Origin: Uranotaenia lowii
Lineage: Eukaryota; Arthropoda; Insecta; Diptera; Culicidae
DNA: 64,000 bases
Reading direction: 5' to 3'
Assembly (NCBI RefSeq): GCF_029784155.1
Contig: NC_073692.1
Span: 63,369,676 to 63,433,675, forward strand
Shown here in pieces: positions 1 through 10,929 of the stretch (the stretch's first letter is position 1; each line of letters starts with the position of its first letter). Made by a program: the position numbers and the translations under genes. The notes beneath the pieces are model-generated. The model did no database searches. It was not told the DNA's origin and saw only the letters and a program-made list of their open reading frames with translations.

Positions 1-194
1 AAAACCCCAAATTAAGAAATGAAAAGCATCTATTTAATTTCACAGTTAGAAAATTGGATGCATTACAATCACTTTTAATTTGAATCTGTCTAAAGAGAAG
101 TCTCAAGACTCTTAAAATTCACCAAAATTCAAAGAGAACTCATCTCCCAAAATCTGATTCTGCAATACAGTAGAAACAAAAACACATAAAAACA

Positions 195-290
195 CTGCGG
201 GTACGGAAATCAAACCCATACCAGCAGTACTGAGGCACTGCGATTATCATCTAAGGATGCTAACCGCTCGACCATCGAGAAGAAGTTTTG
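195..290 (-). repeat. tRNA-derived sequence (Ser/Leu-like)
   Basis: On the minus strand this stretch has an A-box-like run (TGGTCGAGCGGTTAGCAT) followed about 50 bases later by a B-box-like run (GGGTTTGATTTCC) set in a short T-arm-like stem. The D-arm form GTCGAGCGGTTA is typical of tRNA-Ser and tRNA-Leu. The B box has one extra base and no clean anticodon arm or acceptor stem can be folded. I therefore read it as a tRNA pseudogene or a SINE head, not a working tRNA gene. Confidence 0.5.
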
Positions 291-660
291 ACTGGCTGCT
301 ATATCAACGTATATGTGAAACTTTTTACGAAGGAAGTGGGAATAAAAATCATCCCCCCCCCCCCCCATTTCGACAAGCTGTGATTTCTTCACAAACTTAA
401 GTTGTCAATATTGAACTCAGGTTTGGGGGGTGGGAGTACTCAAGTTTGGGTTTTTTTCATTTTGCAGCGTGGAAAACGTTTTCGAATAATTTCTTCGAAA
501 TCGGCCACAGAACTGATCTGGGGCTGAGTTTGAATAAATATTTGTTGAAATAATGGAAAATGTGAATTTTTTTTGTCTAATCAAATAATTTTAGATTGAG
601 TCGACACTGCGCTTTTTGCACAAAGTGCCATATGGATTTCTACATTTATGCCTCCAAAGT
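291..660. other. no gene seen; poly-C run
   Basis: AT-rich filler with a run of 14 C (about 353-366). Nothing codes here. The poly-C run can reduce base-call accuracy. Confidence 0.5.
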
Positions 661-671
661 TCCATATTGCC

Positions 672-905
672 TGAATAAAGGTTGCCGCAGCTCGTAGAGT
701 AGAGGATAGCTTTCAAGTCTTTTAAGCCAGCGGGTATGAGATCAAATCCCGGTCACGGCATACATAGTACACTTTCCGTGGGTTGATGGTTTTAGCATTT
801 GTAAGATGCTAGCCATCATATCCTCGAAAGCTGTACGCTTAGAGTTAAGAAAAAGAAATCTCTTCGAGGAAACATCAAATTTCATTGAGATCCTGTATGT
901 GTTTG
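672..905 (+). repeat. tRNA-derived SINE (Feilai-like)
   Basis: Starts with a pol III-like head. A degenerate A box (GCAGCTCGTAGAGTAGAGG) is followed by a B-box-like GATCAAATCCC about 50 bases later. A non-tRNA body (670-880) follows and the unit ends in a GT-rich tail (TGTATGTGTTTGTGTTCG). Head, body and simple tail in this order are the hallmark of a tRNA-derived SINE. The resemblance to the mosquito Feilai family is by memory of its layout and is tentative. No clear target duplication was found. Confidence 0.5.
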
Positions 906-1150
906 TGTTCGTTTTTAAAAGGTTACTGATTAGCTTGTATATTTTTATATTGGAAAGATTTTAAAATCGAAATCTCTGTGAACTCTGGATTAATCACATT
1001 TTTTGGAAACAGTATTTTTAATATTGAATTCCATAATTGTTATACCTCAACGAATCATGCTTGGCGTTAAACCCTTCAACTTTTTTTGTCGCCATTCATC
1101 CTCTCCAGGAAAAAGGTAAGCAGACCGGGACAAAAATCCGTCCAATTAGT

Positions 1151-1312
1151 ATGACGGGCGGAGACAAATTTTTAAGATTTATCCAGGAAAGGAAAGCCGA
1201 AAGACTGATGGAGGACGCGACCCGACGCGCAATTATCAGGAACGGCAAACAGCGCAGAAAGAATGCCACCGCACGAAAAACAATGCTGGCACTGGCACCA
1301 CACCGGAAGTAA
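1151..1312 (+). CDS. possible small basic protein or terminal exon
   Basis: A 53-codon open frame, starting at ATG 1151 and ending TAA, in a stretch clearly richer in GC than its surroundings. The predicted peptide is highly basic, rich in Arg and Lys, with an amphipathic look in its first half (MTGGDKFLRFIQERK...). A pyrimidine-rich tract ending in CAG at 1106-1108 resembles a 3' splice site, so it could be a last exon. A GTAAGC donor-like site follows only 7 bases later, which weakens that reading. I recognise no family. It may be chance or an old transposon fragment. Confidence 0.25.
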   Translation: MTGGDKFLRFIQERKAERLMEDATRRAIIRNGKQRRKNATARKTMLALAPHRK

Positions 1313-1659
1313 TTTTGCGAAAGAGTTTTCAGCCCCGGATTGTCAATTGTTGACTGGTGGGAAATACTTTTGCGGAAAGATGAAATTGAATGGATAATTG
1401 AATTTTCCTCTTCCCACTTTCAAAAGTGGGCAGACAAGCAGGCAGTTCAGTTGACGTGGCATAATCGAGGCTGGAAACTTAACGATAAGATGACCGAGAA
1501 TGGGAGCTGCTTTTGAACAAATAATCTGTGGTGATAAAATTGTTCATTTATTTGAAAATTTGTATGGAAGTTGGGAAGGGTTATTTTCTTTAACTTTAAG
1601 TTGATATCTTTTACTGAGGAAAATTAATATGAGTTAGATAACATCAGTTTAAATCATTC

Positions 1660-2070
1660 TGCGACAGAAACGGCCCGGATCCTCGTCTTGTCCAATTTAT
1701 CGTTCTAGGCTTAGTTCGCAGCCATAGAACATTTTCTCCCATGACATATTTCACGATTCGCCGCGCTGCTCGTTGGCCGTTGTCACATGCCTACCTACAA
1801 CTTACAACAGCTCGAGATTTGCATATCAAATGAACGAACAACCTCCGCCTGCATGCCATCGTAGATCTGTCCTACTGTCAGGCGGGAGGCAGCCAGACAA
1901 ATTGATAATGATTGACAGTCCGTGTGGCCGGTGAATAATGAATTGGCCAGCAATTGTATCCTATCTTTGGCATGCTGCTGTGGGGTAACGACGACTAACT
2001 AGCAGAGGAAAGAAGGAAAAGAAGCTCGTTCTAACTAGCTTCATGGTTTGGAATGTATGAAAAAGTGTAT
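1660..2070. promoter_or_regulatory. candidate conserved regulatory island
   Basis: A GC-richer, non-repetitive-looking stretch with no open frame but a dense set of familiar transcription-factor site shapes. These include a POU octamer ATTTGCAT inside ATTTGCATATCAAATG (1815-1830), a Hox/Exd/Meis-like TGATTGACAG (about 1910) and ATTA-type homeodomain sites (GAATAATGAATTGG). Inference only; no expression or conservation data are available here. Confidence 0.25.
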
Positions 2071-2439
2071 AGAGCAGAAAAAAAATACACACATGTACCT
2101 ATTCTAAACTTGTTCTCGTTCTGTGATCAATCAACATGACGGTTTTTGATCCATGATTTTTATTTTAAGATATGAGCAAATCACACTTTAATGAGTCTTA
2201 GTAGGGGAGTGTGGGAAGTCACATCAAGAAAAAATAAGAAATAACTGTATGAGAGTGTGGGGGATCGAGAGCTCAAGGTTAATGAGAGCAAAAACTACAC
2301 TCAGTGACCTGACCTGAAACTAGTAGCCAGAAGGTCCTGAAATTTCAAACAGCTTAAACTTAGCCATACAATGAAGCGATTTTCACATAAATATGGTCTT
2401 ATTTAATTAGGATTCGAAGTGTTTAGCTTAGTTCAAGTT

Positions 2440-2486
2440 AAGAAAAAAAAATCACATAACAAGCATCCGTAGATTTTTGTAGCTCA
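2440..2486 (+). repeat. SINE 5' part, split by a foldback insertion
   Basis: The bases ending in TAGCTCA (2480-2486) are the left half of a tRNA-type A box. Its right half resumes at 4042 after the foldback element. Joining 2486 to 4042 gives TAGCTCAATTTG, close to the A-box consensus. The upstream limit of the SINE is not clear. Confidence 0.5.
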
Positions 2487-4034
2487 CGGTGTCTATTTTA
2501 GAACAGTTTCAAGAGAAGAGACTCTTTCCTATCCAACGCACTATTCAGGAAAAACAAATCGACCGGGGGGTTGAGCACAATTTTTTTCTTAGATTTGCAA
2601 GCAAAATTTTCAAGTTTTCTCTAAAAAATTTTCATAACAACATCAAATTGTACATGTTTAAGCTTAGATTCTTCAGAAATAAAATAATAACTACAAAAAT
2701 TTTGATAACCATGAGCATCATATTGCTGAATAATTGAATTGTAATTTTATTAAATCAACTCAATACTACATTCTGTCTTCAATAGAAATGACAATAGGGA
2801 AGACATCTTAATTACCGTGCTCTTGTTAATTTACTACAGTGTTGCCAGTTAATTTTAAGGATAATTATACAAATTTTTATTGGTAGTTTTCAAATGTTAT
2901 TCGAAATTAAAAATTTATGTAAAAAATTTTTATTCTAAATTATTTGTGTTCAAATTTTTGAAGTATTTATTTATGGAATTAAGGAGAGGTCGACTGGATA
3001 ATTTGATGCGATTGTTATTCGGCAGTTCAGTCAATGAATTTCGACAACGATTTTTCGATTATTCCGACGTTTCAATGCTGTTTAGCATCATCTTCATGGA
3101 AACAACCACAACATAACGACCGGTAAATAAACAATTCCAAAGGGGAAGAATCAAAACAAGACACCACAGCCCTCATCGATCATTGTATCATATATGGGTA
3201 ATGTAACAATTTTCAACTACACAATAATTTTTTTAGAAATAACACAGTCAACTACAGAACCACCAATCTAAGCCCAACTTATTCTTCAATAATCCACTTT
3301 CTCAAAAAACAGACCTGCAGAAATAATCCAAAGAAAAATATATAAACTATCGCAAAACAAATAGCTAGCAAGCTACAATATCGTCTCTTGGTAGTTATAT
3401 TGATAGCAATTTCTTGAATTATACCGCTTCGATCAGGCTTTGTTGATCGTAATAATTTTAAAAATTTAAACGTTAGTATTTGAGTAAGTTTCAAATGAAG
3501 AAAATTAATTTTTGTTCATTAACAGTGCGACACAAAAAAATAGGGCAAAATAGTGAACAACAAGCTTCACATAAGCAATCAAATTTGACGTAAAACGATC
3601 CGATTGTAAGTAAGAATATTAAATTTGTATGTTAATATTCAAGATTTAAGATCAAATACATAGTATTTTTGAATTTCCTGAAAATGATGCTAAACAGCAT
3701 CGAAACGTCGGAATAATCGATAAATCGTTTTCGAAATTTATTGACTGAACTGCCGAATAACAATCGCATCGTATTTATTTTTTTAAAAAGAAACTTTAAC
3801 ACATCTTGGCTCAAAAATGTAAAATTTTAAGTTCGTTGGAAAAATTAATAGCGGAAACTTGAAAATTTTGCTTGTATATTTTGTTCACAAATTTTGTTCT
3901 AGATTTCCAAATCAATTTTTTTCCTGAATAATGCGTTGGATAGGGGAAAGTCTCTTCTGTGATGTGGCAAATTTTCAGAGATTTCTGCCGATTTTTTAAC
4001 CTTCCGAAAATGTTCTAAAAAAGACACCATAAAA
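2487..4034. mobile_element. foldback transposon, 7-bp target duplication
   Basis: A 1.55-kb element with long imperfect inverted arms. The block at 3003-3105 is the inverted counterpart of 3667-3775. The outer segment near 2515-2560 (ACTCTTTCCTATCCAACGCA) pairs with 3910-3960, and the extreme ends share GGTGTCT...TTTTAGAACA in inverted orientation. TAGCTCA stands directly on both sides (2480-2486 and 4035-4041) and fits a target-site duplication. No transposase is present, so it is non-autonomous. Superfamily is uncertain; 7-9 bp duplications are known for P/Galileo, hAT and Mutator types. Short open frames inside are not convincing genes. Confidence 0.65.
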
Positions 4035-4041
4035 TAGCTCA

Positions 4042-4170
4042 ATTTGCAAGAGAGTTACCTACTGAGCCGATGTCCGCGAGTTCGAGCCCAAGAGTAAACA
4101 TCTAACACAGTTGTACCGGATAAGTTTTTCGATAACTAACCGCCAACTCCAACATTGATATAAAGTCGCG
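4042..4170 (+). repeat. SINE 3' part (tRNA-derived)
   Basis: Continuation of the SINE interrupted at 2486. It runs on from the A box through TACTGAGCCGATGTCCGC to a good B box, GAGTTCGAGCCC (4079-4090), and then a non-tRNA body. The B box matches the pol III consensus GGTTCGANTCC well. Confidence 0.55.
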
Positions 4171-5046
4171 AATGCAATAACGATAGTAAAACAACTATAA
4201 TCGGAACAAAAAATTGAATTACAATTTATCATTTAATATCTGCAGGAACATCGTACTGTTGAAGAGGTTTCAATAAAAGAAAATTCCAGCATTCTTATTA
4301 TGTTTTAAACAGCAGGAGAAATTTTTAAAGTTTTACAGTATTCATTATAATTTTACCAATCTCAACCACATTTACCTGACAAATCATTCCCCTTGTTATG
4401 GTGTTTCATCAGCTAAGACAGCCTTAATTCTCGTTTTTTATTTTCTCATGCAGAGACGTTACCTCAATATCATTTTTTTAGTTTGTAATAGTGTAGTCTG
4501 CCATTTACTGTAACAAATAGTTTTTTTTTCAATATTTATTTCGACTTTGTTGGATTAGCTTAAAACTAAACTGCCTTAACTCGATATTTCTCTCTTGTTT
4601 CTCAATGTCGCCTCAATCCATAAAGATATGGAAATCTAGTAATCTACTCTTGAAAATCTTGTAAAGTTACCAGAATATAGTAGGTACTTGAACAATTCAG
4701 CTGTATTTGTTAATTTTTTTCATAATTTGAAGCCGAAGAGAAAGAAAAAAGGAAAAGTTTGGTTAAGGAAAAAAGCTGAACCACCAATTTCAAATGCTGA
4801 CACTCGAAAAATACGTTAAAAATTAATTTGAAACAGTGCATCAAGTGTGTTGTTCAAAAATTACAAATCAAATTTTCAAGTGCCCATTTTTTCGAAAAGG
4901 GGTAATCGTATATGAATTCATTAATAATTAAACGAATGTCGCCCTAAAATAGGAGAGTTCAATTTATTGCTAAATTAATGCAATAAGAGCTACTATTGAC
5001 TGAACAGAATTCTATTTCCGTTATTTTATCATTTGATACCGATTTT
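4171..5046. other. AT-rich sequence, nothing recognised
   Basis: No coding frame, no repeat pair and no RNA gene that I can support. Confidence 0.4.
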
Positions 5047-5236
5047 ATACGGTTTTTGCTTAGTGACATTTTTCGGTGAGTGAAACAACTTTTTTTTTTA
5101 ATTTACGTAATGTTTCGGGTAACTTTTCTTCACCCATCATCAGATGTCCCCCAGAGTCACCCGAAACATAAAGTAAATTTGAGAATAAAAAAAGTTGTTT
5201 CACTCACCGAAAAATATGAATAAGAAAAAACCGTAT
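5047..5236. repeat. 190-bp foldback MITE
   Basis: A near-perfect inverted repeat. The left arm starts ATACGGTTTTTGCTTAGTGA and includes TTTTTCGGTGAGTGAAACAA. The right arm is its complement and ends AAAAAACCGTAT. A second inverted pair (TTTCGGGT and ACCCGAAA) lies near the loop. No coding potential. The target duplication is not resolved. Confidence 0.6.
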
Positions 5237-6107
5237 GAAAAGTACCGGTGAAAAACTTTTATTCATTCCGTTGTTTTGGTTTTGTTTACGAGTTTTGATC
5301 ACCACCAGTTGTTGTTATCATTTTTAGATGATATAGATGATTGTCGAGTCAAACAATAACATTTTTTCACGATTCTGCCCACTGGATAATTTCAGCCATC
5401 TTCAGAAATACTGTATTCAGATAGTCTTACGAAACTTTAACAGCAATTTTCTTGAAACATGCCAAACAGTTCATACGACCTGTTCAAAACTGACCAAAAT
5501 TTTGTTTTTTTCAGTTTGGTATTGACAATTTTCCTCAGGGGTGGTTCAAATTGGTTCAAAACGATCGTTGGGAATATCACACTAGTTTCGGGGGCTAGCT
5601 TGTACTTCTCTTCTCTGTGGCTGAACCTAGATCAGTTATCAAATTCAATTTTTCTGCTTTTTTCTCAGATCATAAGGATCGAAACGTTGGAGTAAAAAAC
5701 AGTCGTTTTTACTTAAAAATCCGAGACTGATAGCCGTTAAAAATCCCTAAAAAAATCAACCAAAACAGTCGTTCCATTCATAAAGATCATAACCACAGAA
5801 GAGCAAATGAAAGTGTAAACCCGATATTTTTTTCAATTAACCGTTAAAGCTGTTTTAGTTACAAAAGAGAAATTTTGTGAATTGGAAGAAGAACATGACG
5901 TATAAATCTAATTTGACACATTTGGCATCAGTAGATCCTAGAAAAAAGGATAAACAGGGCTTTGAAAAGTTCTTAAAAGTAGTATTACTTACTACTCTAC
6001 TACTTATTACTCTTTACTCAATCGAATTATTGCTTCACCTGCAATCTGTACATTATGGTGGCAGCCGCTGACTTGTGCCAAATATCAGTTAAAGTGGATA
6101 TTTACTG
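5237..6107. other. no gene recognised
   Basis: AT-rich DNA. Open frames of 60-80 codons occur but have low-complexity or random-looking composition and no recognised motif. Confidence 0.35.
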
Positions 6108-6432
6108 CACTTAAAATTTCGTATTTAAAACCCTCAAAAGTCACCCTAAGAAGGAACCAAAGGATATCGGAAAATTAAACGTCGAGATCTGGTGTTATCT
6201 CGAAAATACGTGTTTGGCAAAAAATCGAATTTCAGAAAAATCGGTCCAAAAAAAGGCCCAGGAAGTCGATGTTTGGCCAACAGTTTTTTTTTTCGGTAAA
6301 ACACAAGGTCTTGACGTTTCAAGCATTTCTAATTCATTTGGCATTAGCATGAAAAATTTAATTTTTCCGATTACCTTTGATTTCCCCTTAGGTGACTTTT
6401 GAGGGTTAAAAACACGAAATTTTGGGCGCTTT
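6108..6432. repeat. short foldback MITE
   Basis: The left end carries AAAACCCTCAAAAGTCACC (6127 onward) and the right end carries the complement GGTGACTTTTGAGGGTT (6391-6407). Both are bordered by AAATTTCG/CGAAATTT. The arms continue inward through TCGGAAAATT and AATTTTTCCGA. This gives roughly 70-bp arms around a 170-bp centre. Open frames on both strands here are only the two faces of the inverted repeat. Confidence 0.5.
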
Positions 6433-6839
6433 GAAGCACTCCGTTCAAGTCCGCTTGAACTGAAATTTTGCACAGGTCACTATTTTGGAACAGTCTATAG
6501 AATGTCTATGGTCAGTTCTCACGATGCGATCTTGAAAAGATTCCCGTTTAGGTTCCTGGTTTGATTTGTGCATCATGATTTTACTTGATTTACTTATTTT
6601 ACAGATTGTTATCTCTTATGTTTATGCGTCATAATTCGGCAATCTTAAATTGATATTTAAGAATGAGATATCGGATTTCTGCTGCCGGAAAATCTATCTT
6701 TAAATCGGCTTCTCTGCTAGAACAGATTACGTCATAAATTTCGCATGAGTTTGATCTACTTACGTTTTCCTGCTTGAATCGATTACATTCGCGAATCTCA
6801 ATCACTCAAAGGGCTTAGAGGGCTGATTTAAAGTTGCCT

Positions 6840-7010
6840 TTTCACTATTCTATGTGAAAATGCGAAAATTCGATTCATAAATCTGATCGAGCATTTGAAG
6901 CTGAATTCTGATTTGGAAACCTTAATGTTTTGCAAAATCTGAATTCTAATCTGAAATTTAGAGTTTGAATCTCAAACTGAATCTGAATATTGTTGAAGCT
7001 TCAGAATAGT
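6840..7010. repeat. GAATTC/GATTTGA-type degenerate micro-repeat
   Basis: Recurring short words around AATCTGAATT and GAATCTCAAACTG in both orientations, with no fixed period. The larger domain at 10930-12200 has the same texture. Confidence 0.4.
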
Positions 7011-7042
7011 AAAGAGCTTTCATATTCAGTCTATGTGTAATA

Positions 7043-7752
7043 GAGTGCCCCAAATGACCTGACTTTTGAAAATGAGCTACAGGCTAAAATTGATTCTTGG
7101 CCTAGTACAATATCTCATGCCAAATTTGGGCCAGATCGGATCACGGGAAGGGGTCGCTCAACGAGCCTGAAATTTTTATGGAATTTGGAGACATTTTGTT
7201 CGTGAGAAACATGAAAAACCTGTTTTTCATGAATAATTTTAGTTCCCGTTTGCCGATTTCTTTTCGATAAGAGTTAAGATAAAAAAGTTATAAGGCTTCA
7301 AAAATGGGCTAACTTTTTTAAGGATGGTATTCATCACTGTTAATGAGTCGGGGTGGACGAACATACTGACGCCTCATTAACAGTGATGAATACCACCGTT
7401 AAAAAAGTTAGCCCATTTTTTAAGCCTAATAACTTTTTTATCTTAACTCTTATCGATATGCAGTCTTCAGATGAAATATTTGTCATAGTTTAGGCTTTAA
7501 GAAAAACCGTTTTTGAAAGAAATTGGCCCACGGGAACCAAAGTTATTCATGAAAAACAGGTTTTTCATGTTTCTCTCGAACAAAATGTCTCAAAATCTCA
7601 TACAAACTTCAGGCTCGTTGAGCGACCCCTTCCCGTGATCCGATCTGGCCCAAATTTGGCATGAGATCTTGTACTAGGCCTAGGATCACTTTTAGCCTGC
7701 AGCGCATAACATTTTACAGGTTTTGATTTTCCCATACAAATTTGGGGCAGTC
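7043..7752. mobile_element. TA-flanked foldback MITE, 710 bp
   Basis: Begins GAGTGCCCCAAAT and ends with the complement of GACTGCCCCAAAT, and TA stands directly outside both ends (7041-7042 and 7753-7754). The arms are about 330 bp each and highly similar. For example, AGCGACCCCTTCCCGTGATC on the right pairs with GATCACGGGAAGGGGTCGCT on the left. The centre lies near 7345-7380. TA duplication plus terminal inverted repeats places it with Tc1/mariner-type non-autonomous elements. Confidence 0.75.
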
Positions 7753-7862
7753 TAATCTGTAAGCTCTCAGGAAGAACAAGTATGCGCGATGATTATTTGA
7801 AGTTGAAAATTTTAATTCAAATTATTCATATATCTGGAGAATAAGTCGATTAAAATTATGTA

Positions 7863-8134
7863 CGCTAATTGGCCGGGCTTCGACCAGACCGAACTGAGTG
7901 CCATAAGAAAATTAAAAATCAGGTGAAATAAAATCTCATGTAATTTGTATTCCAAATCGCAAAAGCGAATTTAATCGACTGAAATAAACTCCTGGGATTA
8001 GAAACTATCGATTCTGGTCCATAAACATCAAAAGTTTCATCAATAGAAAAAAATATTTGCACATAATATTGAAGTGTCTCGAAAAAATGCTGATGGCGTT
8101 CAGTTCGATCTGGTCGAACCTCGACCAATTTAGC
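7863..8134. repeat. short terminal-inverted-repeat MITE
   Basis: The left end (GCTAATTGGCCGGGCTTCGA) and the right end (complement of GCTAAATTGGTCGAGGTTCG) form an inverted repeat of about 40 bp. It carries the motif CGACCAGACCGAACTGA on the left and TCAGTTCGATCTGGTCG on the right. TA is found close to both ends. No open frame of interest. Confidence 0.5.
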
Positions 8135-8314
8135 TAAAAAGATGCAAAAATGTACTGACAGCTTAGAAAATGATCAAGCAAATTCGATAATAAATCTACC
8201 TTATACATGGGTCTTGAACCGGTCAATAACACAAAACGAATATTGGAACTGGCTGCAGGCTTTTAATGCATTACTATTTCATCCCTTCGGAAATCAAATT
8301 GCGGTAAATTTATT

Positions 8315-8985
8315 ATACAGGGTGACAATACAGTTCCCGTACTCGTTAAAAATGCTTAGAAACCGTTACCTTGGTATTTTAGGTACTAATAAAAACGAAC
8401 CACCTGAATTACTAGTGACATTCTATTGAACCTTGGCAACAACATAAAACATTTAAAAAATCTAGATTTAACCAAATTTGCTTCCCACGACCTCAATATG
8501 TTCCTTCAGTTAGCTACGAATGCCTTCGACGATACTTTTTCCGTAAATGACGTTCCAAGCCTATGTCACTGCCATTTTTAGGTCAAAACCGGTACCTCAA
8601 GTTGAACCTGAGAGTTTTTCACATAAGGTAGATTAAATGAGATGTTTTTTTTTATAGAAGTAGAGCCGTGAGTTTGACAGGCGAGTATTCTTGACCCTGA
8701 AGCCCCAAAATCGAAAAAAACTATTTTTTACATATGAGAATGGTCGATTTTGCGGAATTCATTCAGCTCCAAGCCAAGCCTCCAAAATTCTAGCATCGTC
8801 GAATAAATGATCAACTTTTTAAAAAAAAATGTATGGAGGTCTAAGGAGATTATTTTGTTCTCGTATTGTTTTTCGGTTCAATCTAGTAGCCAAGATTCCA
8901 AAGAAACTATTAATTGTTTGGTTGATTCGATATGATACTATATAAGATGTGAGTATTTTAGTACGGGAACTTTAATGGCATTTTA
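8315..8985. repeat. possible Tc1-like remnant
   Basis: TACAGGGTGACAATACAGTT at 8318, with GTTCCCGTACT nearby, resembles a Tc1/mariner terminal repeat. The inverted counterpart AGTACGGGAAC occurs at 8959-8969. The interior is not coding and the right end is not sharply defined. Confidence 0.3.
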
Positions 8986-9049
8986 TATATCTAGCAGAAA
9001 ATCAAAGACATTTTTAATTGCATATATTATTTGAAAGAAATAAAATGAA

Positions 9050-9849
9050 GTGTCACACTTTTTGATAAACCTAATGACCAACGATCTGGCTTTTTCAAGA
9101 CTTCTTACATCCCAAGTAACAATTTTGGCTTTATTATGGTCAGCACAACTTCGTTAGAGCTATAGCATTAAATAATCTTGATAAAAAGCTAAGACACATT
9201 CTATACACTCCAGAACTCTAATGAAGCTAAAATCTAACTAGTTGGCCGTCATCTTTGTAGAGAATAGGAACAAATAGAATTATAAAAAAGATGAATTATA
9301 ATTTCGCATTAAAATAAAATTATTAAGTCTATATAATAAAACTAGTATGCACGTTGTCTGTGCACCGAAAAGAAGAAACAGTCCGACGAATCCGATTTAC
9401 TAACACTTGTGAATCTGTACGATTTCAAGAGGGTTGGTATTGGTGCAATTCTCAACAGCTTCTCCGAGTGAAAAAACGAACGAATTCAGTTGATAGAATA
9501 TTGTTGTGACGGATGGACGTGTTATGCGTTTCTTCCAAAGATGTTTTGGATTGCCCAAGGTGACTTCGAAAGAAAGAAGTATCCGCCGGACTCGACAATG
9601 GCGCGGTCCACGTTCCCGAGGCAGATACTGTAGAAAGTGAAAAGGTCTTGTATCCAAATATATTTGCCGGAGATCTAGGTGCTGCTAAGTGAAGTGTATC
9701 GTGATTTGGAGCGGTGTCCAGGAGGCCATTTTGAAAGATTTCGAAAACGATTTGAAGTGTTTTTTTTTAACAGACCAACGAAACTAGATGCTGGAAATTG
9801 TGCTGAGGTGATTGGATTTTTTTTCGCAATTGGAGGCTTTTCTCGAGTT
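9050..9849. other. unassigned, partly GC-richer flank of the LTR element
   Basis: About 9360-9840 is less AT-rich and reads like a decayed coding sequence in several frames, with stops and frame changes. I recognise no family. It is the left half of the sequence split by the LTR element; the right half resumes at 17172. Confidence 0.3.
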
Positions 9850-10238
9850 TGTCGTATCCTACAACCTCAAATTTACCGTACAGCCCTGCCTTTTGATTTT
9901 CGGAAATGCCAGAAAACTCCTTCCTAAAACGTCACTCTTAAAACTGACGAGGAGCTCGTGCCTCCTTTGTTGGCCGACTTGCCGTTCGAGAATCTCTCGA
10001 GCAAGCCGAACATTTCTCTCAATCATCTCTTCGTTTTACGTTTCCGCTCCTTCTCTGATCCGACCGAAGTCCAAGAAACCCACAGCTTTCGTTAAGTTGG
10101 TTTCCTATTTACTCTGAGTAAATTAAGATTGAGCTTAAGCAACGCTACGTTACGATTGATGTACTACACCGAGCTAAATATTCGTTTTGATTTTAACAGC
10201 TATTTTAATTATATTATTCCATCGGCTTATTCTCTACA
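9850..10238 (+). repeat. first LTR of the LARD-like element (389 bp)
   Basis: It differs from the second LTR by about four substitutions and one 4-bp indel, roughly 1 % divergence. The insertion is therefore fairly recent but older than the BEL element at 32.5 kb. The 60-100 codon open frames inside are shared by both LTRs and are incidental. Confidence 0.85.
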
Positions 10239-10929
10239 TTTCCCTTCTCCCCTACTCTTAAGAAGAATTTGACATCCAACACTGAGGATTGTATGTTCAA
10301 CCACGCCCTGTTTTCGAATTCTGTTTACAAAAATTATATGCTATATGCAAATTGATATTTTAATCACAAGTTTTTCAATAAGCACTTACGCTAGTGACAT
10401 AAAACATCAGAGCTAAACTTACACCGGGGTTGAAATGCAGATCCAAGTTTGCGTTCGAGATAACATCGTTTTCTGGTATTACCGAAATAACTTGTCAGTC
10501 TTTAGATTCTGAATCGTATCCCTAGCTGTGTTTTTTTCTTATCGTCATTCAAAAGCAAAAACAGTACCAACCTCAAATTAACTTGAAATACTTTAAGACA
10601 CCTAGGCCATTTTTAGTTTCTGATTCGATCTTTTGATGTGTGTCATAGGATTTTAAATTCAGTTCTAATTTCAACCTGTGGAAACGAGATAAAATTTAAG
10701 CAATGAATTCACAAAAAAATCAACATCAGGTATACCCGAATAATCAAAAAGTCCATCATAATATAATAAACAATTTATATATTTCGAGTTTTACACAACC
10801 TCCAATTGATTTTTGAGATCTTCAATTCTGACAACATTTTTCTAAATTTAATTTTATCGCCAAGCTGCTTTTTTTAGACTGTAATCTCATTTTCAAATTT
10901 TAGTTCTCGAAAAAGATTTGTCTCTCAGA

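Noticed and set aside
195..290. Functional tRNA-Ser/Leu gene
   Set aside because: The A box is good but the B box has an extra base, and neither the acceptor stem nor the anticodon arm folds. Treated as tRNA-derived.
8142..8429. 95-codon frame as a host gene
   Set aside because: Its composition is ordinary but it overlaps the Tc1-like terminus at 8318 and has no motif or supporting context.
9812..10117. 101-codon frame, repeated at 16822-17028, as a gene family
   Set aside because: It lies within the two LTRs of one element, and the second copy is shifted by a 4-bp insertion, so coding is unlikely.
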